A stretch of 64,000 bases of DNA from Macrotis lagotis (taxonomy: Eukaryota > Chordata > Mammalia > Peramelemorphia > Peramelidae): positions 104,995,937 through 105,059,936 of the forward strand of contig NC_133665.1 in the NCBI RefSeq assembly GCF_037893015.1. The letters run 5' to 3'. The position numbers and the translations under genes are program-made. How positions within the stretch are numbered: the first letter of the stretch is position 1; every line of letters starts with the position of its first letter. Below the pieces are notes generated by a model. That model was not told where the DNA came from, searched no databases, and was given only the letters and a program-made list of their open reading frames with translations. Below are positions 24,401 through 36,500 of this stretch, piece by piece.

Positions 24401-27400
24401 GACCGCCCACACGGGCACACTCGGAGCTCAGAGAACCCTGTGGGTCACACTCACAAGCTAGAGGAAGGAGAGCAATGTTGCAGTGAGGCAGGCTGCCTCA
24501 GTCCAGGTCCCTGATCCCCAAACACCCTTAGGACTTTGTCCTTTTTGGTTTCCACAGTCATTCTTTGGTCACTTACCCAACTCTTTGGTTTCTCTTACCC
24601 TACAGACATGTCCACAGTTCTATTTCCTGATGACCACTTTTGTCCCTCCCCTGTCATTAGCCTTCTAGATGGTGACCAGTCAATTCCTGAGAACTCCCAA
24701 GACAGGGAGGAGGCTCAGTGGACAGAGGGCTGGGCTTGGAATTAGGAAGACCAGACTTCAAATCCTGTTTCACACACTTCCTACTTGTGTAACCCTGGGC
24801 AAGTCATTTAACCTTCCTCTCTGCCTCAGTTTCCTCATCTAAAAATGAGGCTAAAACTAGAATTAAATAAAAAAGCATAAGTAAAGTGCTTTGTAAAAGA
24901 TAAACCACAAAATAAAGGCTAGTTATTATTATCAGCACTGTCATCATTCCTTCACCATTATTTCTCACTTCCTTTAGTGACTCCTTTACTGCTACTTCTC
25001 CAGTTCCATGAGCCATCCTATTCCTGATCACCTCTTTACCCAGTCACTCACCCAGTCCACCACCATACAGTAGAGCAGAGATGCTACAGATCAAGCGGGC
25101 ACAGGCTTCTGAGGGGAGCCCTAAGGGGGGCGTTCTGGCAGCTTCGAGGCACTGGGCATGACTGAGTTCTCTCAGGCGTCCTGATGCCCCAGGATCCCCC
25201 CTTCTTAGGCCTGGAAGCTCCTCTACTCGAGGCAGGAGCACTAGCTGTGGAGAAAGGAGGATCTTTAGGGATAGGCTAGTCTGTGAGGAATGGCATCTAT
25301 ATCCACAGGAACTGGGCAGCTGGCCAGACCCAGATTCTAATATTCCAGATAGGACAGGAGGTCTCTCTGAGAAATGAGGAAGAGACTCAAAGATGTTGGG
25401 GGTGGGGTCACAGGAAATCTGAGACTCCCAAGAGCCCTTGGAAGGTATACTAGCCCTCATCACTCCTATTTTCTTTCTTGACTCACCCACTCTCATGGTT
25501 CTATACATATGACCTCCCACAAGCTCCATCTCCAGACCTGAACTCTACATTCCAGCCAAACCGCTCCACTCACTGTTAATCAATTTAACCCTCCCCACTT
25601 GCCTCCATGGATTCACACATTCCTAGAATAGTCTGGCTCTTGCATCTCTATTCTAGATACTTAAGCTTCAACTGGAGCACTTCTTTAATGCCCTCAATTT
25701 AAAGGGATTTCTCTCTCATCCAATTTTCTTAAGAGTAGTTTGTTTGGATCTTGCTTTTGCATGTTTTACATTCTTCCTTGCAGGATATTTAGTTGAGCAT
25801 ATGCTGAATCTCCCTAGGACACTTTAGATTCCTTGAAACAAGAAATGGTCTCTCTGTCCAAACCTGTGTCATATCTTGCAAGTATCAGGGGCTTGGTAAG
25901 TGAAGAATTAAATTGCTTCTCCACCTGGATGTATCCTTGGCCTTATTTGTTCAAAAGTGAACTGATCATCTTCTAGCCCACATCCCATCCTCTTACTAGC
26001 CTTCCTACTGCAGGTGCAGGCATCACCTTTCTCCCCCGTTCTAGGCTTAAAGCCTTAGAATCAATGCTGACTCCTCATTCTCCATGGTCCCCTCATCTGA
26101 TCAGTTTTCATGAAGTCTTGTCTCTCTGATGACCCATCCTCCTCACAGCTCAAGGGCTCCCTCTCCTCTTCTGCAGTCTACAGGGGAGCTGAGAAGTGTG
26201 TCATTCTGATAGACTAACAATATAGATAGAGCAACTCATCCCAGCTCCCAGCATTGCCACTGTTCCATGGGGAGTAATGACTGGATGTAGGATTTAGGAC
26301 ACAAGCCAGTTTTCTGCCAGAAGATCAGCTAAAAAGCTCAGCCTTAGCTCCCCAAGGCCTCTCCTCCAAGACTCCATCATGCCTTCCTAACTGGCTCCTT
26401 CCCACTACAACTCTCCACTTCAGCCCAATCAGACTAAAAACGATCTGGCTCTAGAACACATACCTCCCTTCTCCCAACCACTCCTCAGACACCACCGACA
26501 ATGACTGGTGGCCTATGCAACAGAAGGCTCACCCAGAGACATCTGCCTTTGCCCCTAACCCCAGGCTTGAGTGCTGTCTCAACATCTGGAGGAGCCTTCC
26601 TCCTAGGCTGGCCCTTGCTGCCTCTCTGGACAATTGCAATAGTCTTTGAAGAGGTCTCTTGTTTTTCTGTTTTCATTCATTCTTTACAGTTATCAAAATA
26701 ACCAGCTTACAAATGTGGAACCATGCCCAAAGAGCAATAAAACTGATCATACCCTTTGACCTAGCAATTCCAATTCTAGGTCTATATCCAGAAGAAATTA
26801 TAAAAAATGGAAACAGTCCCACACATTCCAAAATATCCATGGCAGTTTTTTTTGTAATGGCAAATAATTGGAAATTGAGGAGATGCCCATCAATTGGGAA
26901 ATGGTTGAACAAGTTATGGTATATGAATGCTATGGAACACAATTGTTCTATAAGAAACCCTGAGTGGTTGGACTCTGGAGAAGCATGGAATGAGTTACAG
27001 GATCTGATGCTGAAAGAAAGGAGCAGAGAACCAAGAGAACAATGTACACATTAACAACATTGTGAGCTGATCAACTAAGATGGAAGCAACTGCTCTTAGC
27101 ATTTCAGAGACCTAGGACAACCCTATTAGACTAGCTATAACACTGTTATCCCCATCCCCATTTCTCTCATGTATTTCTTTCCCTTAATCTTAATTCCTCA
27201 TACTGAAAATGACTTATCTGTAAACATGTTTAACACAAATGTGAATGTACAATCTTCTAACTGGCTGTTGTTAAGGAGAGGGGGTTGAGAAGGGTGGGTG
27301 GAAGCAAATTAAGTAACTTAAAAATATGCATATACATGTAGATGAATGTTGAAAAACAAAAAAATTTTAAAAATTAAAAAAATAACCAACCTATGGTATG

Positions 27401-27484
27401 TGACCTGTCATTGATCAAGAATTGTTCACGGCTCGTCTCTGGGATATGTCCAAACTCCTTAGCCTGGGTTCCAGGACTGACGAC

Positions 27485-27540
<56 letters not shown>

Positions 27541-30500
27541 CTCTATGTGTCTCTGTCTCACACTGTCTCATTCTCTCACACACTCTCTCTCTCACACTCT
27601 TCTCTATGTCTCTCTTTCACATACTCTGTCTCACTCAATCTCATTCTTTCTCTGACATACTCTGTTTCTCTCATACACTGTCTCTCACACCCTGTGTCTC
27701 TCACACTGTCTCTCTGTTTCTCTCACAATCTCTATCTCTGACCCTCTCTCCCCAACATAGCATCTTTCTTACCACATTCTAAACTTATTTCTGCTCTGTT
27801 CTTCATTGTCTGTCCAGAATCTCTCCAAATTCTAGCTGTTTCAAGCTGTTCTTTAAGGCCCAAATGAGAAGCAGGATAGGATAATACTAAGTGTATAAGA
27901 ACTAGATGATTCAATGGATAGAGTGCAGGACCTGGAGTTAGGAAGAACTGAGTTCAAATTTGGCCTCAAACATTCAACTACTTGTGTGAACTTTTGCACA
28001 TCACTTAACCTCTGTTCAGTTCCTTTAGAGACAGACATGGCAAACCACTCTAATATCTTTGCCAAGAAAACCCCATGGGCAGTACTGACAAGATTGTGAA
28101 GAGTTGGGTGCAATTGAATGACTGAACAAACAACAATAACAGTGAAAAAAATCAGAGGACCTGGAAGAAATCCAGCGCTGCCAATTAAAACCTATGTCCC
28201 TTTGGCCAAGTCAGTCCACTTCACTGGACCTCAGTATCCTCAGAAGTAAAATGAGAAAGTTGGACTAGATGACCACAGGGGTCCCTCCAGTCCTCCATCT
28301 AGGAGTCAAAGGTTGAGCCACATTCAGGTCTTATCCCCCTGCTTGGCCAGGCCTTCCTTCACTCTGGCAAGTCCAAGCTCACCAATCTCCTGTGGGCAGG
28401 GCCCAGGATTCCTCCTCCTCATGCTCCCTATGGAGCCCACTGCCGGGAACAGTGAGGCTCAGGGAAGCTTTGGAGAGTGAAGTAATGTGTAGGGACCCTC
28501 AAGAGTTAGGAAGCAGGGGTTCCCAAAGTCTCACCGAGTCCAGTAGGATGGTTCCCCCAGGGAGGCTCCGTGCATTTGTCCCTCGCCGCAGTCTCAAGAT
28601 TACCATGTATCTGGTTCCAGGTTCAAAGCAGAAGGGTCTTGACAGAACTATGGCTCTGGAAGAAATGCCAAGTTGGTACCTGTGCTCACCCTCCTTCCTT
28701 TAGTTATTTGTCACCTCTTCCATATTTTCACCCTTTTAATTGTCCAGATCACCCTTAGCTGAACTCATACCTGTGTCTGGGGGGTAGGGCCACCTGATAG
28801 AGCTGCTCTGAGGGCAACACGTTGGCACAACGGGTGCTGCTGGGCAGGGAGGAGGCACGGACACTGACAAGGGCCTCCCAGTCCTCGGGGGCCTGGGAAC
28901 ATCAAGAGGTCAAGGGTGAAAAAGCTCCCCTCCCCCCTCTCCCAGCTCCTCCACAACCCCAGAATTGTGGGGCCTGACCTGAGCTTCATAACGCAGCATG
29001 ATATCATATTCCATAGCTCGTGGCACTGACGGGGCCTGAAGCATGAGACCAGCCCCATTGTCTACCCTGACAAACCCAGGGCCTGTCCAAGAAGAGGCAT
29101 GAGGGTCCCTGCCCCAGGATCGGGACTCCACAGCAGCCTATGAGTGAGACAGAAACTATATGTTTTCCTCTAAACTCCGGGGTTTCAAGGGGAAATTGGT
29201 TCTGTTTCTTTGTCTCCCCAAAGACTGGGAGCTCCCTCTGGGCAGGTCTGTTCATTTTCCTATCACCCTGGAAAGTTCCCACATTGTCTAACCTCCTGTC
29301 AGTCCCAGAGCTTTCCTATTTATGTTTTACCTTGGATGGCTGGTGGCTGTGGCGTCCACGGCGAGAAATGTGGAGAGGGCAGGGGGTGCTCCGTTGGCGC
29401 CTGAGCCGGGGTCTAAGCCTCTTTAGCACAGGTCCTGTTGTTGGCAAGCAGTTGGGGGTGGTTTCAGGTAGAGAGGCTCCCTGAAGGACAATAGGGTTGG
29501 GTCCATACCTCCTCCTACTTGGCCAGTTTCACCTCTATCTCTTTTGGTTAACTACTCCAAAATACTAAACCCACTTCTTTTCCCCCTTTTCAAATTCTTC
29601 CTTGCCTTCAGCTCAGAGACTTAGAAAATCTACAAGCTAAGGAGGCCTCCCAAGAACATCTGGTACAATTTGTCTATGAGCATGAATTACTTCTACAACA
29701 TCCTGACAAGTGGTCATCCAATCTCCATTTGAAGACTTTTTTTGTGGTAAACAACAAGGCAAACTATTCTATTAAAGTTCCTTCTCCAGAAAACCCTCCC
29801 TGACTACTCTTATCTTTTGCCATCTCTTTCTTCTCTGAGCTCCATCATTTGGAGCTCAAATACTCACAGGTAGCCGGGGGTCAGAGGGTGTGAGCCTCTG
29901 TCCAAGTTCCGCCTCAGCAATGGCCTGGTCCAGGGCTGCACAAAAGTAACCAGACTGGAGTTCGAGGCAGTCCCGGCCTTGTAGGTGGGGGCGACAAGGA
30001 CAAAGCCCCTCCCCTGATGAGCACCTGATGACACAGGTAATGTAGGGGAGAGGATTAATCCTCCATTTCTGGTCTTGGCCCTGCCTGAAATACTCCCTCT
30101 TTGAGCTTCCAGGCTCTTGACCAAAACCTATTGACCAAGTCCTAACCTGTTGCTGTAGGCTCCACCAAAATCACAGTCACAAGGCCGGCAACCAGTAAAG
30201 TCATTGCTCAGTCCCCAGAATTCTGGCTGCAGGGAGAGGAGAAGAATCATAAATTACATGATTCATATTCCTGAAGGGGTTACAAAGAGTTTTCCTCAAC
30301 ATTTCCTCAACATTCCTTCCAGGTAGACAATATGGCTAGGATTATCCTCATTTGATAAGATAATGTCACTGTGGCTCAGGGAAGTTAGATGATTTGCACA
30401 AAGTCAAAGAGTGGATGTCAGACTTAGGTCTCCTGTCTCTAAAGCCCAGAATCTGGCACCAAGTATGCAATGCTGTCTCCTCTCTGGAAGTCATGGAGCA

Positions 30501-33500
30501 AGGTCTGAAGTCTTAAGTAGGTGACCAGGGATCAGGGCTGGGAGAAATTGTTATTTTAAAAAAAGTTTTGAGAAAACAATAGAAAGTCTATTTTCCAAAG
30601 CATACTATTTTAACTTTTTAAAACTTGTTTTATGTTTTTCTCTTTCTCATTTTTCCGCTTTAGTTCTGCATCATCTTTCACAACATGACTAATACAGAAA
30701 TATGTTAAACATGATTGTACATGTACAATCTCTATCAGATTGCTCACTATCATGGGGAGAGGAGGAAGGGAAGGAGGAAGAAAAATGTGGACAAAAAAGA
30801 TGATGAAAACTATCTTTGCATGTAATTGGAAAAAATAAAATAGCATTCAAAAAAAAAATCTGTCTCCATTCAGACCTGTAACTGGGGTAAGGCAATCAAA
30901 GTTTTTCCCATGGTGCTGACAAGGCACCCTGTGTTATAGTCAAGAGATCAACATCCCTGCCACTACCTGCATTGCTACTGCTAGGGTTCTGCTCCCTACC
31001 TTTCTCCCCAGTCCCCATGGGGAATCTGGTCTGACTCACCCTAACCCGCTTATAAGTTTCTCCAGAGGGCGGCTAGGTGGTGTAGTGGATAGAGCACTGG
31101 CCCTGGAATCAGGAGTACCTAAGTTCAAATCCGGCCTCAGACACTTAATAATTACTTAGCTGTGTGCCCTCAGGCAAGCCACTTAACCCCACTCACTGCC
31201 TTGCAAAAACATAAGTTTCTCCAGAAATCAGTCTCTTTGGAGGAGACTATAAAAAATAATGGAACTGAAGAGCTATGGGAATTACTATGGGCAAATTTAA
31301 ACACAATCTCAATCAGGTCATGGAGTAAGGCTCCAAAGTATTCAGAGTGAATTTAAAAAGAACAGCACGTAGCATTGGCATCTTTTGGGAGATGGGGGCT
31401 TGGAGTTCAAATCCTGGATCTCTCCATGTAACCTTGATCAAATTAGGCAATTTTTCTGAGTTTCAGGTTCCTATCTTTAAAGTGAGGAGGGTGGGACTTA
31501 GGAGAGACTCTAAATCCCTTCTGATTCACAGTTTTAGGATTTCCTAATCAGGCCTGAATTTATCCAGCATTAGATTAAGAGTAGATTAGCCATAATGGTA
31601 CTGAATAGCATCTTATATTTCATTTCCTTGCTCTCTATTATATCATCTTTCAACTTGTGTATGGTGATATTAAATTCCAATAAAAAAAGTTATACTGAAA
31701 GTATTTTTAAAATAAAAATTGGGGAAATAAACTAATCTAGAAGCAGAAAAAGCTCTAGACTTGGAAGCAAAAGATCCGGTTAGTAAACCTGCTACTTGGG
31801 ACTGTGGGCAAGACCCCTTTATGAGGTATTTACTATTTGTACAATAATAATCAACATGAACCAAACAATCCTGCTGCAATTTTGGTAGACCAAGTGTCTT
31901 CAGGAGAAAACAAAAGCTGACTTAGAACTTTAAAAATCATCAACCTAGGGGCAGCTAGGTGGAGCAGTGGATAAAGCACCAGCCCTGGAGTCAGGAGTAC
32001 CTGGGTTCAAATCCAGTCTCAGACACTTAATAATTACCTGTGTGGCCTTGGGAAAGCCACTTAACCCCATTTGCCTTGCAAACCAAAAAAAAAAAAAAAA
32101 GAGTAAAAATCATCAACCTAAAAGGACCTTGAGCGACAGAACAAAGAATTTCAGATTTGGAAAGAAAATATCACTTATTGGTTCTACAAGGAACTTTAGA
32201 ATACAGAATATAGAATGTCAGAGGGTCCATGGGGATTGCTAATTTCAACCTTCCTTGTTATAAAAGGGTAAGCTGAGGCCTAGGTGTAGGTTGATTTAAA
32301 GTCAAACAGCAGAATAGTTTTATCTGTGTTGAATTTGCTTGAATAAACTTATGTCATTATAAAAGTAAATGTAACAGGAATCAAAGATGTTGAGTGAGGG
32401 TTTGAGAGTCTTGGGGACAGGGATTAGGGCTCAGAGTTCAGTACTGAAAGTCAAAGTCAGGGTTCAAGGTTGAAGACTCGATTTCAGTACCCAGCATCAG
32501 GCTGAAAGAAAAGTCTGAGGTCAAGGTAAAAGCTCACCAGGCATTGGTCACAGTTCTGGCCAGTAACAAAACGTTTGCAATAGCAATCACCAGTGATGGA
32601 GTCACAAGGGGAGTCCCCTGGGACTGTACCCCTCAGATCACACCTACAGGCTAGGGAAGAAAAGACAATATCAAAAGATGAAGAAAAAGATGGCCTGGAG
32701 TGGCAATTGAGGAGGGAAGGAATAGATATGGTCCCAGAGGTTGGTCCTGGGAATATCCTCAGGCTCAGAGAATCAGAGTGTCCTGGGTTAAGAGTCCCAG
32801 AGTCCTGAGCTGGGGGTCAGAGAGTTCCTAGAGCTATGGAGTCATTTACATAGATAGTCTTTAAGTGGTATCTAGGTAGTCAGAGTGACTAGGCACATGT
32901 CTGACAGCTCTAGAGAGTGAATTGATTATGGGGTTCTGGGGTTGAATCATGAAACCCTGGATTTGGGGGCTACTCATAAAGATCTCCTGGGTCACTGAAC
33001 AGGTCACAGGGACTGATTGTCTTGGATTGGTATTCTTGGGCTGTCATGTTAAGGGGTTCAAGATGAGCTCTCAGGTTAAGGGGTCACAAGACAGACTTTA
33101 GGCTTCAAGACGTTCAGGCACTAGTAATCAGGTATCCTGAGATGAGAGGCTTGAATCCAAGGTCATGGAGTATCTGGGGTCACTTACATAAACAACCTTT
33201 GGGTAATACAGGGCTCAGGCCATAGTAACCAGGACGACAGGTATCACAGCGTGGGCCCCAAACATGGGCTTTGCAGCGACACTGTCCAGAGAGAAGACCC
33301 TGGACCTCATCTGTGTGTGTATCACAAAGACCTCCATCCAGAGTGCCTGAAGGGTCACAGTCACAAGCTGGGGACACAAGAACAGAGTTGGAACAAGGGA
33401 TCAAATGTAAGGGTCAGAAATTATGGGTGAAGTCAGAGGATAGGATTGGGATGAGTTTCCCGGTTGGGGCTGGGGCTCAACCCCAAAAGACTTACGTTTA

Positions 33501-36500
33501 CAGGTATATGGGGAACGGGGGTCTTCACGGAGGTCCCGGTAGTAAAAGGGTCGGCAGATCTCACAGTGCCTCCCAGCTGTGTGGTGCTGACACGCATCAC
33601 ACACACCTCCACTTACATTGCCTGAGGCCACAAAAACAGCCATGTCAAAGTGGCAGCTCCTGGCATGCTGGTGGCATTCACACTCTGGGGAAAAGGAAGA
33701 AAATAGGTGGGTCAGAGATATCAAGGTGTTCAAGGGCACACGGGTTAGGAAAGGCATCCAGCAGCACATACCCTGGCAGGTATGAGGGTTGCCAGGCTCA
33801 GCAGGGTGCCAAGGCTGGTCATGGTATAGGTCCTGGCAGCGCTCACAGTGGGGTCCAGCTGTTCGGTGCTGACACACACAAAGTCCATGGACCTGCAAAT
33901 GGTAGTGCCAGTAAGACCTTGGGAACATTAGCTCAGAGACACTGAAAGAATTCTTAACTCCATGAAGACCCCAAGAAGCCAACTCCAGGGAAATTACAGA
34001 GACTTAGTCCTCAGGAAGCCATATCCTGCTTCCCCACTTCTCCACCTCATCTCCCCCATTTCCAGTCATCCTGATTTCATATCTGGTCACTGGATCCAGA
34101 TGACTCCAGAGAAGAAAATGAGGTTGGTGACTTAGCACAGCCCACCCCCACTCAAGTCCAATTCACTTGCTTGTCATGGCATCACCTCCCAGATATCATA
34201 ATCCTCTTGGAGAACAAAGGACAAAGATCAAATGTCCCCCCTTCCCCCCCCCAAAACACTAGAGATACCCCTCCTTGATCCCAACATTCTCCACCCTCAG
34301 AAATTTCCACTTACCATGCCTTCCACACTTGGTGGAGCACCAGGAGCAGGCGCACACTCAGAGGCATGTCCGTGGCAAAGGCAACTTCCTCGAACCACAA
34401 GCTCATATAATGCATAGTAGTAGTGAGGCCCATGGTGGTGGCCCCAGCCCCCTAGGGGTCCATCTCCCAATGTGTGTAGTTTGGAGAAATTCACTCTCAG
34501 GTTGGTAACTCGAAGCAGCTCTGGTGGAGAGTGAGGTAGTGATGATGGGAAGGATGGAGACATCAGCCTGGACAACCTGTTTCCCCAGTTCACCTTTCTC
34601 TATCCTTCACACATGTGCCAAAATAAGGGAGAGATGTAACTAGTTTATTTCCTTTTTCAGTGCCTGCAGGATATTTGAGACCATCCACAATCTAAATACA
34701 ACCTCTTTGACTCAAGAATGCCTTAAGGTTCATAAATCATCCTAACACTGTACAAATATTAGCATTCCTGTTTCATAACTGGAGAGGCAGCACAGTGTGG
34801 GCGATAGAGAACTCCTCAAAGCCAAGAGAGCTCAGTTCCAGTCTTGTCTCTGACATCCTGGCTCATACATCTTGGTTGTATAAGCCTGGGTAGATCACTC
34901 AGTCCTTCAGGGTTCTGGGTGAATCTCTGAGACCCCTTAAGTTGCAGGGAGGACATTAACTTGCCTTGGTGAGGAAAGTGTCTTCAGCTGGGTGTGTAGG
35001 ATGAGAAAATGGAGAGGTTCAGAGAGGGTAAATGATTTGTCATAGGCCATAGGTCTAATGAGTGAAGAGTGCCAAGACTTAGTCCTTAGCCAAACTAAGT
35101 GATTGGAGACCAGGGGCCTTCCTAGCCTATGCTTCAATAAAGCCCAGATCTTCAGTGGAAAACATTAGATGCAAACTGGCCACTAGTCTTTTGTCCTCCC
35201 CCATCCCCCTCTTCTGTGTAAGCCTAACCAAATCACACTGATTGATTAATATTCAAGGCACAGCTTAATCCCTTTGCTCAACAGCCCAGGACAGTTTAGG
35301 TGCTATAGTGTGTAAAGGCCAGGCCTGGAGGAAGAAAGACTTTCCCTAAATTCAAATCCAGCCTGAGACAATTACTGTGTGACCCTGGGCAAGTCACGTC
35401 ACCGTTTGCCTCAGTTTCCTCGTCTGTAAAATGAGTTGGAGAAGGAAATGGGAAACTATTCCAGTATCTTTGCCAAGAAAACCCCAAATGGGGGTCACAG
35501 AGTCCAATATGACTGAAAAAAAGCAACTTAACCATAAATAGTCCAGCCTTGATATCTCTTGTCATGCCCACAAAGTTGTTTGCTATCTTTTCCTAAAGTA
35601 CAGTATGTTAACAAGGATCCTAAATCTGGTTAGACTTCCACCTCTGCCCTTGATTAACTCTAGACTAATTCCCTTCCCCTCCCTTTTTCAGCTTTTTTCT
35701 TTTGTGGGGTATGGAATAGATGATCTCATAGGTCCCCCCTTCTGGTTCTAAAAATCAACGACTCTTATGAAGAGGCTACTATGTAACTTTATTTAGAAAA
35801 TGTGAATAGCTTTCCTAGAAACAACTGTTTTAAATGATAAAGGAAGGAAAAGATGAGGCCCCTTTAAGAAATATGCTCTGTTTGCTCTATTTCATTAAAT
35901 ATCTTTGCTTTGGGGAAGAAAAAAAAATACTTTGTCAAAAACATTGAAAATGCTAATGCCTGGAGGGAAGCAATGATTGAGGGAGAGCAGTCAGGGAATT
36001 ATTTGGTTGTCAAGGAAACCTCTTTCTGACTGGAAGACCTTGTCTTACTGCATGCTCCTCTGGGGGGGGGGGGTGTCACCCAGAACCATGGGGAGGCACC
36101 CACCCTGGGTCTCAGTTTCTGGGGGGGATGTCCCAGTTTATGAGGGGAGATGTGATGAGTCTCAGGGTGAGAGCTTTTGGAGGTTCATGGCCTGGTCATC
36201 TGAAAAGTCACTTACCTTGGATCTCTGGACTATAGGGATCCTCCACGGGGATGGCTGGGTCCAGAACTTTGAAAATTAGCTGAAATGGGGGCAGGAAATA
36301 GGACCTGAAAATCTGACCATACAACTGGAGCCCTTGACAACTCCCATACCCATTCCTCAGCCTTCTTCTCTATGGGACTGACCTCACCCTGGCTTGAGGG
36401 TTCAATGTTTGAGTAACGCTGATCACAAACGAGGTCGCTGACTTTGTGGCCAGGTGTAAGGGGAATCCCAGGGAAGAGACCAGTGCAGTTGTGAGCAAAG

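Larger units (their letters stand above)
17329..24457 (-). other. LAMB2L: LAMB2L LE repeats 6-13
   Basis: Cysteine-rich laminin EGF-like repeats in exons 24314-24457 ([13 protein letters not shown]), 23972-24203 ([18 protein letters not shown]), 23672-23835 ([10 protein letters not shown]), 20641-20880 ([17 protein letters not shown]), 19834-20054 ([18 protein letters not shown]), 17924-18020 ([14 protein letters not shown]) and the start of 17329-17701 ([13 protein letters not shown]). Eight repeats, as in LAMB2. They form the rod between the LF domain and the coiled coil. The intron after 17329 begins GC (CTCAG|GCAAGT). Confidence 0.88.
25052..30024 (-). other. LAMB2L: LAMB2L LF (laminin IV type B) domain exons
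   Basis: Exons 29868-30024 (end of LE5 and start of [17 protein letters not shown]), 29331-29480 (unusual insert, listed separately), 28979-29137 ([27 protein letters not shown]), 28771-28892 ([11 protein letters not shown]), 28535-28655 ([16 protein letters not shown]) and 25052-25244 ([33 protein letters not shown]). These align in order with human LAMB2 ([55 protein letters not shown]). This globular domain is typical of laminin beta-1 and beta-2. Confidence 0.88.

Noticed and set aside
27393-27782. Leu/Ser-rich frames of up to 129 codons
   Set aside because: Translations of a TC microsatellite.
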